Positions 25,011 to 35,699 are shown, counted from the first letter of the stretch. The stretch: 64,000 nt of DNA from Telmatactis stephensoni (GCA_029948255.1 JALIZF010001286.1:1-64000); one strand, 5' to 3'. Notes: generated by a model not told the origin, from the letters alone. Program-made: numbers and translations.

Positions 25011-25625
25011 GGAAGAAGAAGAAGAAGAATTCCACATGTGTAAAACTGGAAGTAGTATTTTTTGGGCGTGGCGCTACATCATATCTAGTCAGCATGTTGT
25101 CTTCTATCATTGTGCCAATTTTCATGCTTGTAGCAAAAAACTGAACAATTCTGCACGATATTCCTGCACTATATGTATAATCACTAACCCTAACTACGGC
25201 GTTATCCTCTTTGAGTCTAAGCTTTATTCTAACATTAAATTACGGAAATAGGTGTAGGTGAAGGTGTATACGAAAAAAGAAAAAAAAAAAGAAAAGAAAA
25301 GAATGTATAATAACCTACTTATATTTAGCAAAATGAATAAGTAAACTATTCTCTAGTCAAGCTTGGGTTCCCTGTGGTACGTTCTACCTTGCATGACCAT
25401 CCATAATTTTTAAAATGGTCACGTTTGACCATGCATGGTTTTGGTAACGAGAAATCGAACACTTTCCTGACTGGTTTTTGTGTCTGAAGTCGTGTCTGTA
25501 TAAGTTTCTCAAGTCTAAACCTTCATACTGGTAAGTTTGTATTTAACTGGCAGATTATAAGAACAAAAATTATATTTTAAAGACAAAAGTAACGGAATAT
25601 ATCGAAGCGTGTGGCTTGGAAAATC

Positions 25626-26432
25626 CGGCATTTCGACTTCGCGGATACCACGGATAACACGGATACCACGGATAACACGGATACCTTTTTAAAAATCAAT
25701 ATAGTACCAAAAATTACCTTCGATCTCTCCTATAAGTGCTTGTAAGTTTTCAGGATATACCTTTTCCCGGACCTTTTTTAGGGCGAATGAGCTGAAATTC
25801 ACACCAATCAGTATTCAAAATATCAGAATACAATGTCAAATAATGTCCTAATAACCTGAAGGGTTACCGTTGTCATCGGAAGTTGTTTCTTCGTCTGTTG
25901 TCTCTTTAGCTTCCTTGTACTATTCAAGAGTTGTTTTCTGAAATAAATCGCCACCTTGATTCGATCATGCTTTTGTGGCGCCATGTTTGAACACAGGAAG
26001 CCCAACACAAAACCTGATAGAATAACTGAGAATATGTGGCTATAGAGCCATTGTATAGCTGAGGATATTAGTTGAGTATTAGGTTCTTAATGTTCTTACG
26101 AGACAGAAAGATGTGTTTTGAATTTCTTAGTCTCGCCTGTTTTCAGTACTGTAATGTCTATTAAAACATTCGAAATTCCGTAACCGTACCGTGCATTTGC
26201 CATTAGAATTATAAGGATATTGATCGCAAGTGAGATCCGAAAGTGGAACATCACCTTGATTGACTGATAAAATATAAGAGACGTCGTTGAAAACTTACAA
26301 GCACTTATAGGAGAGATCGAAGGTAATTTTTGCTACTATATTGATTTTTAAAAAGGTATCCGTGTTATCCGTGGTATCCGTGTTATCCGTGGTATCCGTG
26401 TTATCCGCGGTATCCGCGAAGTCGAAATGCCG
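25626..26432. mobile_element. 807-bp foldback element with 9-bp target duplication
   Basis: Outer ends CGGCATTTCGACTTCGCGG / CCGCGAAGTCGAAATGCCG. Next inside on both arms is an array of the 9-bp unit GGATAACAC / GGATACCAC, then a ~60-bp arm containing CGATCTCTCCTATAAGTGC. TGGAAAATC flanks it exactly on both sides (25617-25625, 26433-26441). Foldback structure plus a 9-bp duplication suggests a Mutator-like (MULE) non-autonomous element. The middle (about 25760-26290) has no transposase. Confidence 0.85.
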
Positions 26433-26460
26433 TGGAAAATCACTGAAATGTCATCAAATG

Positions 26461-26605
26461 TAGTCTCCCTCGCAGCCGTGTTTAGCTTCGTCACGCCTTA
26501 CAATGTATAAACGGATGTATGGTAGAACCATGCTGAGAGGCGGGAGGGATACTGCTGCTTTTATGAAAAAATTGTCGAGGCTAAACACGGCTGCGAGGGA
26601 GACTA
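26461..26605. mobile_element. TAG-ended MITE, copy 1 (9-bp target duplication)
   Basis: Ends TAGTCTCCCTCGCAGCCGTG / CACGGCTGCGAGGGAGACTA; perfect 9-bp flanking duplication CATCAAATG (26452-26460, 26606-26614). It lies 28 bp from the foldback at 25626. Confidence 0.9.
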
Positions 26606-26755
26606 CATCAAATGTGGTGTTTCGATTTTTCAGATTATGGCGCTTGTATTTTGCAGCCTCCAGACTGATACTTTCTGGCTGTACATATCATACTCCAGGC
26701 ATTCAATACTGATAGTAATCGGACACAATCGAACTCCAATTATATCGTTTAATTA

Positions 26756-26901
26756 ATTCTTGGTTTGCAACCATTCCCAGAACGAATTGGACAAAAGTTC
26801 CTCCAGTCATGGTAGTGGTTTTCTTTTGTCGAGTCTTCCAGCATGGCCGCCGTTTCTTTTGTTCAATTCAATCTCCTGGGAATGGTTGCAAACCAAGAAT
26901 A
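26756..26901. mobile_element. Hairpin MITE (ATTCTTGGTTTGCAACCATT arms)
   Basis: 25-bp perfect arms at 26756-26780 and 26877-26901 enclose about 96 bp. The ORF that crosses it is an artefact of the element. Confidence 0.75.
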
Positions 26902-27765
26902 TTTGGATGGCGTTCAGCAATCGAAGGAGAACTGGCTATAAAAATACTAGTACCCTCTGCCAGGAGGGTAATCAAACGAACTTCGATCGAACCAAATCGA
27001 ATTATTGTAATAAAAATCAAACCTTATTGAGGTTCATTCTTAATCGTCTTGTGCTCCGAAACTATGCAAAAACAATACAATACAATACATTCTATGCAGA
27101 AACAATACATCGGCAAATAAGTTTTCCTGGCCTTGACGTCCTTGACAAATTATATTGATTTCAACGGCATTTTATATTAGACGCGTGACTTTGCGTTGTG
27201 TGACACAGCTCAAAGATTTTAGGCTTCTACAACTCCTTGTATGAAAAAATCCCTTATCTTTATTACTGAATCAGTCATTAAACTTATCGATATTAATTTT
27301 TTAATCATTGGAAAAAATTGAACCAATCAAATTGTTTGGTTTAGTTTGATTAATTTCGAAAATCGAACTTACCAAAATGTCGCAGGTCGATTTTTAAATT
27401 GTTCGATTGCCAAACCAATCAAAAAGCAACCGAGCCTGCGTGGTCAGCTCCAAGGGTAGTCCCCCTCCGTCTACCGTCCCCCTTCTGCCCCTCCTTCCTC
27501 CCGGCCTAGAGTCAGCTAAGCAAACTAAAAACAACTGAATGATCGAAGCTTAAGTTCGGTTGAATTTTTGTTTGGTTTCGTTTGATTTATAGTTACGCCG
27601 GGCATACTGGCTTCTCTCCATTGTTTATGCAAATCCTTGGCCGGCCATAGCAGAGCTCATGCTCCACAATGGGCTCCTGTCCACAATAATTCCCAATGGT
27701 AGGGTTCGGAAATTCTACTATATATCCAGCCAATTTCCAAAAACCTTTTCATCCAACATTTTAAG

Positions 27766-27960
27766 GAAATAAAGGAGAAAGGTGAGACCGAAAAACTGCA
27801 TCTTATCCTAAATCAGAATAAATTAAGAATAACTGCGATATTTCGTCGTACGTCTTTTAGTCGCATTAAAAGACGAAATGTCACAGTTCTACTTTGTGCA
27901 TTCTTTATTCTGATTTAGGATAAGATGCAGTTTTTCGGACTCACCTTCCTCCTTTATTTC
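27766..27960. mobile_element. MITE with GAAATAAAGGAG ends
   Basis: Long imperfect inverted arms: left GAAATAAAGGAGAAAGGTGA and following, with GCATCTTATCCTAAATCAG; right CTGATTTAGGATAAGATGC running to CCTTTATTTC. An inner AGACG/CGTCT palindrome lies near 27845-27880. Confidence 0.75.
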
Positions 27961-28252
27961 TCAATTTCCAAGAGCAATCGCAATTCCATCCTAACATTTT
28001 TCATTCCTTCCTACTCTCTCTGTTTTGCTGGTATCCCAAATCCCACCCCAAAATAAGTCAATTCCCACCTGCTTTAACTACTGTGGACCTTCATAGCATT
28101 TGTTGTACCCCTCATAGTGTTTTTTGCTCGGGGGCTGGGGCTCTTCTCTTTTGATAAAGACGTCAATCGCAGTATGTTCGTACCTTTTCGAGAGTGTTTT
28201 CAACATAGCTTCAAAAGTTCTTATAATGAATGCGTTCCTCTTAGTGCACCGG

Positions 28253-28274
28253 ACACCCCCCCCCCCCCCCCCCC
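28253..28274. repeat. Poly-C tract
   Basis: An uninterrupted C run of about 20 bp, a likely site of assembly length error. Confidence 0.85.
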
Positions 28275-28284
28275 AGCGCCGTGC

Positions 28285-28344
28285 GAGATGACGTCATCAG
28301 ATTCCAATGTTAGGCGGCCGTCATCTTGGATGTGACGTCATCTC
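28285..28344. other. 60-bp inverted repeat with TGACGTCA at each end
   Basis: GAGATGACGTCA (28285-28296) and TGACGTCATCTC (28333-28344) are inverted copies, each containing a full CRE-like palindrome TGACGTCA. It may be a tiny transposon end pair or a paired bZIP site; the sequence does not decide. Confidence 0.5.
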
Positions 28345-28422
28345 TGAAGAGGCCTATTTGGGACACCCCCTTGCAAAATCCTGGATCCGCCCCTGCAACC
28401 TCCCCAGCTTTTCATTAAATTC

Positions 28423-28687
28423 CAGGCTTGTAACATGGTATATGGGATCAGGGATCAAGGACCATCAAGCTCCAAATTATGGCCAGGATCAGGGATCAGA
28501 GGCCAGGGCTCAGGGATCAAATGGGTGGGATCGAGGATCAGGGACATTGGGTCAGGATCAGGGATCAGCTCAGTTTTTTGCACCAACGATCAGGGATCAA
28601 AAATGTCTAAAAATATGGGCTCAGGAATCAAAATTTCCGTAAGAACCCAGGATCAGTGAGACGAAAATATACCATGTTACGAGCCTG
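28423..28687. mobile_element. MITE with GGGATCAGGGATCA core, copy 2
   Basis: Ends CAGGCTTGTAACATGGTATA / TATACCATGTTACGAGCCTG, flanked by AAATTC on both sides. Internal GGGATCAGGGATCA array as in copy 1 at 22670, but well diverged. It ends only 49 bp before the glutathione transferase start codon. Confidence 0.82.
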
Positions 28688-28736
28688 AAATTCTATTTTA
28701 TAAAGTTGTGTTGGTTTTTATATAGGTTTGCATATT

Positions 28737-29414
28737 ATGGACACCATACCAAAGCTGTACTCTTCTTGGTCTTGTCCCTATGCTCAGCGTGCTTGGATAG
28801 CCTTGCTTGCTAAGAAGGCCAAATTTGAATACATAGAACAAGACCCTTACAATAAAACCCCAGAATGGATGGCTATCAGTCCTACAGGACTTGTACCAGT
28901 AATAGTCCACGGTGCCAACACAATCTATGAAAGTGCCATTTGCATTGAATACATCGATGAAGCTTGCCAGACTGATGTCTCATTGATGCCCAAAGATCCT
29001 TTTCAAAGAGCATATGCTCGTATTTGGGGAGACTTCTTGGGGAAGAAAGTTCTTTCGTACAATACTGCCTTGCTCTTGAAGCAAACGAAGGAAGAACAGG
29101 ATGAAGCCAGAGAGAAATTATTGGAAGGGCTGAAGGCATTCACCAAGGCAATGTCCCCAGACAATGACTATTTCCAGGGAGATACCTTAAGCTATGTCGA
29201 CATCATGTTTGCCCCGTTTGCTCTGCGCATTTCAATAGTGCTCAAGCATTTCCGAGGATTTGAGATTCCTGATACTCCAGAGTTTGAAAGATATCACAAA
29301 TGGTGGGCAGCTGTCAAGAAACATTCAGCAGTTGCTGAAACAATTTGTGATGAGCAAAAATTGATTGATCGTTATGCAAATTATATCAAAAGAAAAACTG
29401 CTGCGAGCAAGTAG
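28737..29414 (+). CDS. Glutathione S-transferase, omega-like (225 aa)
   Basis: Single uninterrupted coding exon. The N-terminal thioredoxin-fold domain starts 'IPKLYSSWSCPYAQRAW'; Cys13 in the CPYA motif is the expected catalytic cysteine of omega/lambda-type GSTs, which act as thiol transferases and dehydroascorbate reductases in the cytosol. The cis-proline motif is 'GLVPVI' (Pro54) and the glutathione-contacting motif 'ESAI' starts at residue 65. An all-helical C-terminal domain runs from about residue 90 to 215 and ends in a Lys/Arg-rich tail. Length fits the family (about 210-245 aa). I chose the ATG at 28737, which directly precedes the first beta strand; the in-frame TTG upstream is not a plausible start. 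An acceptor-like TTTTTATATAG ends at 28725, so a 5' UTR exon is likely. Class is inferred from the motifs. Confidence 0.93.
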   Translation: MDTIPKLYSSWSCPYAQRAWIALLAKKAKFEYIEQDPYNKTPEWMAISPTGLVPVIVHGANTIYESAICIEYIDEACQTDVSLMPKDPFQRAYARIWGDFLGKKVLSYNTALLLKQTKEEQDEAREKLLEGLKAFTKAMSPDNDYFQGDTLSYVDIMFAPFALRISIVLKHFRGFEIPDTPEFERYHKWWAAVKKHSAVAETICDEQKLIDRYANYIKRKTAASK

Positions 29415-29466
29415 ATTGGACAAAATAGTATAGCAGTGATCATACAGCTCTTTCTTGCAGTATTGT

Positions 29467-29575
29467 TAGTCTCCCTCGCAGCCGTGTTCAGTCTCGTCAC
29501 GCAACGCTCCCTCGGAAAAACGCACTCCGAGGGAGCGTTGCGTGACGAGGCTAAACACGGCTGCGAGGGAGACTA
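29467..29575. mobile_element. TAG-ended MITE, copy 2
   Basis: Ends TAGTCTCCCTCGCAGCCGTG / CACGGCTGCGAGGGAGACTA, with inner arms GTCACGCAACGCTCCCTCGG. Flanks CAGTATTGT and CAGTATTAT agree at 8 of 9 positions. It sits about 50 bp past the GST stop codon. Confidence 0.88.
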
Positions 29576-29905
29576 CAGTATTATGGGATCGACTCTTTAA
29601 ACTTGCCCTATATAAGTAGCAGAGAGCAAAAATTAAACGTGTTGAACAGTGAATTAGTGTAGTGTTATCTGCGTAGACTTTGATATCAGGTGTATGGGTC
29701 GTTGCATGTCTCTCTTGGTGTCCTTGGTGAACTTACCAAATTCAGAGCAGTAGCAAGGGGAGGGGCCGCCTCCCGCCCACCCCCCCCACCCCCCAATATT
29801 TTTGATGCCTTTGCTTCACAGTATACTTTTTAAGTTGTTCGAGTACGTCATGTTCACTTCCATTGAGAATGAAATTGCTGATTACGCCTACAAACCTCAA
29901 CCTTT

Positions 29906-30140
29906 TAGGGGGTGTTAACATAACACTAGGATAAAAAACTAGGATCATCCTAGCAGGCGAATCATCCTACCTGCTATACATTTACTGCATTCTGTTTGGT
30001 AGGATGATCCTAGTACCCGAAGTGAAGACACAAATTTCCATGTAAACAGAATGCAGTAAATGTATTGCAGGTAGGATGATTCGCCTACTAGGATGTTCCT
30101 AGTGCTAGGATGATCCTAGTGCCATGTAAACACCGCCTTA
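29906..30140. mobile_element. MITE with TTAGGGGGTGTTAACAT ends
   Basis: Outer ends TTAGGGGGTGTTAACAT / ATGTAAACACCGCCTTA. The interior is built of AGGATCATCCTAG palindromes, with arms GGCGAATCATCCTACCTGC / GCAGGTAGGATGATTCGCC. Confidence 0.75.
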
Positions 30141-30442
30141 GCCTTCAAACTCCCTTTAAGTTTCCAACAAAGGCCTTTGGAAGCAAATTTAGCTTAATTA
30201 TGCACCCTTTAGTTTCCGCGTCACCCTGCTGGAAAAGAATTTGCTTTGCTATGGCCCTGCCAAATAACTGCTTTCTGTTCTACTATTTTGTTTTGTTGTG
30301 TTTGTTAATTTGTTTGTTGACGGCACTTAATTTGTGGCAGGCATCACGAGCAAGAGTTTGACGAGGGAGCGAAACTTAAAGGTATTTTTGTGTCTAAAGA
30401 CAGGTAAAACTTGATTACATCCTAACTTAACATCAAAACCCA

Positions 30443-30664
30443 TCATGGCCTCGGCTGTTTGCGGCAGAAATTGTCCCTCAAGCTTAATCCAATCACTCGC
30501 TTCCATGACACTCGAGATGATGATAATTCAGCTAAAAATGTACGTTTAAAAACTTGAATACTACTTGATTTTCTAACATTATAACTAAGGTCATTCCATT
30601 CCTTAACGGCCTGATACTCTAGCCTTTGTTTTCCCCAGTTTTTACTTATGCATGTTGTGTACAA
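30443..30664 (-). pseudogene. Relic of non-LTR retrotransposon reverse-transcriptase ORF, C-terminal end
   Basis: The 73-residue frame contains 'RLEYQAVKEWNDLSYNVR' followed by 'KSSSIQVFKRTFLAEL'. This matches the pattern 'WNxLPxxIRxxxSxxxFKxxL' that ends many LINE ORF2 proteins. No RT core or endonuclease is recognisable beside it, so this is a dead 3' fragment. Identification rests on that pattern alone. Confidence 0.5.
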
Positions 30665-32910
30665 TGTTACAAGCTACAGGGAACTGAAATAACATTTTGT
30701 GTTCTAGGTTTCTACAAATTAAGCAACAAGCCCCATTAACAATAGCCCCAGCTCAGGTCGCATGAGAAAGTCAGAGAGGTAGTGAAGGGTTTTAGTTCTT
30801 TCCCAACCCCAACCCACCCCCTCCCCGCCCCAAGATTGATATGAGATATTAAAATAGGTACCGATTATGATAAAAAAACAGCTTTGGACATCAGTTCTTC
30901 AGTTTTCGAAATTAGTTCCCGTTCCCTAACCACAAGACTAACATAAAAAATAACGACTAAATCCAGGAGAGTATAATCAGGTGACTGAGACTCCACACAC
31001 ACCCTTATAAAAACCTTGACGTGTTGTCCCCCATTCGATTTCTTTTTTAGAACACGATTCGAACGAACTCACCTCGCGCTGGAAGCAAATGAATGTAAAT
31101 GTTCAAAATTGACGAGCGCGCGTAAGTGACCTGTGGTTTAAAAATAGCACAAATGCGGTGAAGCATGTCAAATCACGTGACGTGCGTGTCTCAGTCTGGT
31201 GCTTACTCTGGTTTTTACAATCGTGTAATTTTAGTTATCTTGACTATGTATAGGATAATTCGTCAGGCAGAGCAGTGAATCACTTGAAAGATTTCATCAT
31301 GTAATGAAAGCACTATGAAAGATTTAAAAGGTTTACTTTTTGTGTTATTAAGTTTCTAGGCAGAAATGGCATTTCCCAGTATTTTAAATACGACAATATA
31401 AAAACTTGCGCGAGTTTGGCATTTTGCATTACGAGATTCGCGGTATATTTTGACGAGATCAGTTATAATTTAATTTCTCGTCTACTTACACAATTAAACT
31501 CAAATCGACCACGTAATTAACAAATTTGGTGTTAATATTGAAGAACATACGTGTACATGAAAACAACTACGAGCTTTGTTTTAAAACGATGAGCTAAAAG
31601 TATCAATCCAAATTTTAACTCACCTTAACTTATAAAATAACTTACCTTTGCTGATGTCTTAATCTGATTACGCTCTAGGGATATTCCTGAAATAAGAAAC
31701 GTGGATTGCAACTGAACATCTTCAGTGAGGGCGATCATTTCACTTTGGAACGGAAATAAAAATCCATAAGTAATAGCGTACGTAACGGCTTGAAGCTTGC
31801 TGTACTTAAAGTAATCATGGAAATTTATTGATCCCTCTTCAGTCCACTAGATTTTGATTGGTTCTTCTATCTCCCTGGGGAATTGGGACAAATCGATGGA
31901 GTAAAACAATGCAGACAAGCTCGATGTTCCTGAAAACTTATTCTTTTATTTTCTCTTTACAAAACAGCTATTTTTTGATAGCTGAACTCTGATTGGTTCA
32001 TTTCTTTCCCTGGGGAGTATTAGCATTACAATGAAACTTCGCCGAATAGACTACCCCGATTAGTCATTAAATTTATTAAGTGTCTAGGTAGCGCAGCGGT
32101 CTAAGGTGATATCTAAAGGTATGGATTAGGGTCCGGATATCGTCTCCCTCCCTGGCCTTCGGGCTAAGATAACTGTAATATGTAGCACCGGGATAGCGTG
32201 GATGGGGCCGAAATCTTCATCCGTAACGTAAGTCGATTCGATGTCTCAGTTTCTCAGAATGTCTCGGGAGAATCGTCCCAAAATTTCTTTTTCTTTTTTT
32301 CTTTTTACAGTTATTCATTCAGTCTGTTATTTTATTTCCGGGGGGGTGCTCTTTAAGGGGTTACAGGTTCGATCCTCGTTGACGCCGGATTCTTTTCTGA
32401 CTTCTTTTTTCTTCATTTGTTCCGTTTCTTTCCCAAGCTTTAAGTTAAAATTACATCTTTTTGAACTTGTTTTTAAATGTTTGGTGTTTTTGATTTTTTT
32501 TTGATAAATTTCATTTTCATTTTTTATTTCTAAATATAATTATTCATATATCTTACTGCATTGTTTCTGTGGGGTGCATTTCCTAGACATTACAAATTTC
32601 TTTCTTTTTTCCCTTTTTTTCTTTTCTTTTTTCGAATATCAGGACTTCTTTTCTCGCAAGTGATAATATTTTTACTTTTAAATACCTATTTGAATAATAA
32701 AATTGGAAACCATTTCTTACAAAATTCCTGCGTCAGGTAGCAAATACATACAATTATTTTATCCTACACTAAGCCCACACCATAGAAAATACATGCAGTA
32801 AATAATGGCAATGTGTCATGGGAAGAGACAGTTGAATACCGCCGAATATACAACGGATTTCCTGCTTTCTGATTGGCTGTATTCGCTATGGTGCGGGATA
32901 AATACGATAT
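30665..32910. other. Intergenic sequence without recognised gene
   Basis: Mostly AT-rich. Near 32090-32160 is a GGTAGCGCAGCGGTCTAAGG stretch resembling a tRNA A-box region, and at 32365 a GGTTCGATCCTCG B-box-like word. They are too far apart to be a tRNA and probably mark a disrupted SINE. T-rich runs fill 32280-32640. Confidence 0.5.
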
Positions 32911-32913
32911 AAT

Positions 32914-33450
32914 GCCTGGTTCACGCTAACGACGCAAGACGACGCAAGACAACACAAGACGACGCAAGACAACGGAAAACCACGCAAGACCACGCACCAT
33001 GACTCAACACAACGCATGCAAGACGACGCAAGACGACGCAAGACAACGCAAGACGAAGCAAGACGACGCAAGACGACGCAAGACGACACAAGACGACGCA
33101 AGACAACGAAAGACAACGCAGGACGACGCAAGCCCGCGTAAGAAAAAGACAACACAAGACGACGCAAGACAACGGAAAACCACGCAAGACCACGCACCAT
33201 GACTCAACACAACGCATGCAAGACGACGCAAGACAACGCAAGACGAAGCAAGACGACGCAAGACGACGCAAGACGACGCAAGACGACGCAAGACAACGAA
33301 AGACAACGCAAGACGACGCAAGACGACGCAAGCCCGCGTAAGAAAAATAAACCTTCCGTTCTTTTGCGCTAGCGTTTATGCTTGCGTCGCTACTTTTACA
33401 AGCGAAAACACGAGCATGGCGTTGTCTTGCTTCGATAGTGAAAACCAGGC
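32914..33450. mobile_element. MITE carrying a 10-bp GACGCAAGAC satellite
   Basis: Inverted termini GCCTGGTT(CACGCTAACG) / (TTGCGCTAGCG...)AACCAGGC. Most of the interior (32933-33345) is the 10-bp unit GACGCAAGAC, arranged as two ~200-bp higher-order copies. Each includes the insert ACCACGCACCATGACTCAAC and ends AAGCCCGCGTAAGAAAAA. Long Leu/Ser/Val/Cys frames on the minus strand are satellite artefacts. Confidence 0.8.
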
Positions 33451-33789
33451 TATCGTTTTCACTGTTCTCCGATTGTGCTGTATGTGCGCGCCACCTGATC
33501 GACATACACCAGAACGTTCCATTTGAACACGCAAATAGGGTTGAGGGGAGAAGAGGGATGAAGGAAAGAGGTAACAAGCTATCCCTGAGTTCTGAGACTT
33601 AAATAAGCATTAATCTTTATTTTTGAACTCAATATTTGCCATGATGTTTGAAAAAATCAGTCATTTTGAGAGCATTTCTAACAGGGCATATTTGGCTTTC
33701 GACCTGGAAATGACCGTTACTAGACATAATCCACAGATAATCAGACTGGGAAGCCTGTGGCAGCTGTGCTTGTGAAAGATGAGAAAGAG

Positions 33790-33965
33790 TGATGCCCCGT
33801 GAAAGATTTTAGTTGCTTGTGAAAGACTTGTGTCAGCTGTGAATCTTTGTTGTGTTCTGTGAGAGATTGTTGTGTTCAGTGAAAGATTGTTGTGTTCAGT
33901 GAAAGATTGTTGTGTTCCACGAGACTAATTTGTTGTGTTCTGTGAAAGATTGTTGTGTGCCATAA
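33790..33965. repeat. 20-bp minisatellite (AGTGAAAGATTGTTGTGTTC)n
   Basis: About seven units; the central copies (about 33840-33925) are nearly identical and the outer ones diverged. Confidence 0.85.
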
Positions 33966-34037
33966 AACTTTGTTGTGTTTTCAAAGGAATTTTGCATTGT
34001 GTTTTGCCCCTGTGGGCCACCGTATCAACAGGCTTTA

Positions 34038-34259
34038 TTTACAGCCAAAATCGTTGCATCGCGACCAACAAATTACAAATTTTGTTTGGATTTTGTTTTT
34101 TTCTGAGCCGTCAATCAGTTTGGGGGTGGAGTTTCTTTCAAATCAACCAATCACTGAACGAGTTCGTGAAAGCCCCGCCCCCAAGAATGATGGACGGATC
34201 AGAAAAGACCAAAATCTTACCGACGTTGGAAGTCGCGATGCAACGATTTTCGCTGTAAT
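34038..34259. mobile_element. MITE with TTTACAGCCAAAATCGTTGC ends
   Basis: Arms at 34038-34065 and 34232-34259 (GTCGCGATGCAACGATTTTC...) are inverted. The half-site CGACAACGATTCTATCGCGA near 24043 may be another, broken copy. Confidence 0.72.
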
Positions 34260-34612
34260 CTTGATTTTAGCCGATCAGCAAATATATTTCGTTCTTTGAT
34301 GTATATGGTCAGGGCAAGCTAGTTCGTGTAGATATATTTGTGTGGCTCTATTACTTCAGCAATTTCTACCCGTGTCCCCTTTCAGGTAAGTCCTGTGCGC
34401 TTGGGACTTTTTTCCCAACAACGTTTATTGAAATGGGTGGTCTTCACTAAGCATTATTTACTAGCTAGTGCAGTGGTACAATTATGTGAGATGTGTATGC
34501 TTTTCAACTTGACGTGTATAGCGTCCTAGTCAGGTAGTCAACTCCTCCTCCTCCTCGATCGATAGCTAATCAGCGCGTGAGTTTCATGGTCTATGGGATT
34601 CTATGCGATACA

Positions 34613-34644
34613 CCAAGAGAGCATAAATATTTATGCTCTCTTGG
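34613..34644. repeat. 32-bp perfect palindrome
   Basis: CCAAGAGAGCATAAAT followed by its exact reverse complement, without a spacer. One arm plus flank (ATTTATGCTCTCTTGGATAC) recurs at about 35029-35048. Confidence 0.9.
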
Positions 34645-35699
34645 ATACACCTAATTCAAAAACGTCGAACCAAATTAAAGGCCGAAAGCATTATCTCTCA
34701 CCCGACAAGGAGTATGGGTAGAGATTATAAAGTGCAAAACCATACGAATATCAACTCAACATTTTTAAAACTTCTAACTTGCCTTTACCTTTTAAGATAA
34801 AAACCCAAAAAGACTTCATTTGATGATATCAAAATCGAGACCAAAGCCGAAAAGAGGGAGTGAAATTTTGAATTCAACCATACTTCAGTTTCGTTCTAGT
34901 CTCGTGAGTTGTCTCTCGTCGAATAACCCTGCTTTTTGAAATAGGTTTTTATCATATGAACCGCGTATTCGGACCTGCGCACGAGCTCTTAAGAAAACCT
35001 TTAAAAACAGTCACGTGACGGGGACATATATTTATGCTCTCTTGGATACACCTAATCCAAAGGTCGTCCGGGGTCCGGAAAACCTGTATCCGGACACTGA
35101 CCCGCGCGCGTTTAAAAATATATACATAAAATGATCAAAAAGAGTCATATATGATAAAATGCTTATTGACTGAGTTTGGTCGGGCCAGACAGGAAAACAT
35201 TTGGGTCTGGTCATTCTCCACGGACGGCCATGACCTCGAGCCAATTTTCCCGTCCCGCCCTCCCACTCAGTCGATAAGTTCATATTATCGTATGACCCGT
35301 ACGGTCCTGAGTATCAGAAGCTGTTATTTTTTCAGTTGTTCCTGGTCGAGCACCTTCGGCGCTCGTCGGCGCTCGTAGGACAATAGAGAAAATAATAGCC
35401 TCCGTGATAAGCAGGGTGATAGTGACCGCAAATCTTTGAACTCTTTGTCTCTATAGCTGACGCTCTTCCAGCTGCCCTGAGAAACGGAAAATATTTTCTC
35501 GAAACAAGAAGGAAAGTGAACGAATGGTATCGAATGGTATCGAAAGTGAGTTTGAAAGAAAAGTTTACTCCAGAAACATCTATGACATCTATTGTCCCCC
35601 GCCACTAAATTAAAGGCGCTTTTTGTTTCTTCACAATTTATCATATATTTCTGAGCTGGAGTTTTTTAATGAATATTCTGTGTATTCTATGTATTTGTT

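Larger units (their letters stand above)
15532..28736. other. Gene-poor interval rich in MITEs
   Basis: I find no convincing protein-coding exon across about 13 kb. The stretch holds hairpin elements, a SINE, a GT microsatellite, a GGGATCA-array element, an 807-bp foldback and a TAG-ended MITE, each listed separately. 18340-18760 carries loose direct repeats of CCTTAGCTAGGGCTG. Between these the sequence is AT-rich with nothing recognisable. Isolated or poorly conserved exons could be missed. Confidence 0.6.

Noticed and set aside
24880..25251. 123-codon + frame
   Set aside because: It runs through a 77-bp transposon hairpin and a (GAA)n tract.
26760..27158. 132-codon + frame
   Set aside because: It starts within a hairpin MITE and shows no recognisable domain or splice context.
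32921..33577. 218-aa minus-strand open frame rich in Leu, Ser, Val and Cys
   Set aside because: It is a translation of the 10-bp satellite GACGCAAGAC; equivalent repeat peptides appear in the other frames.
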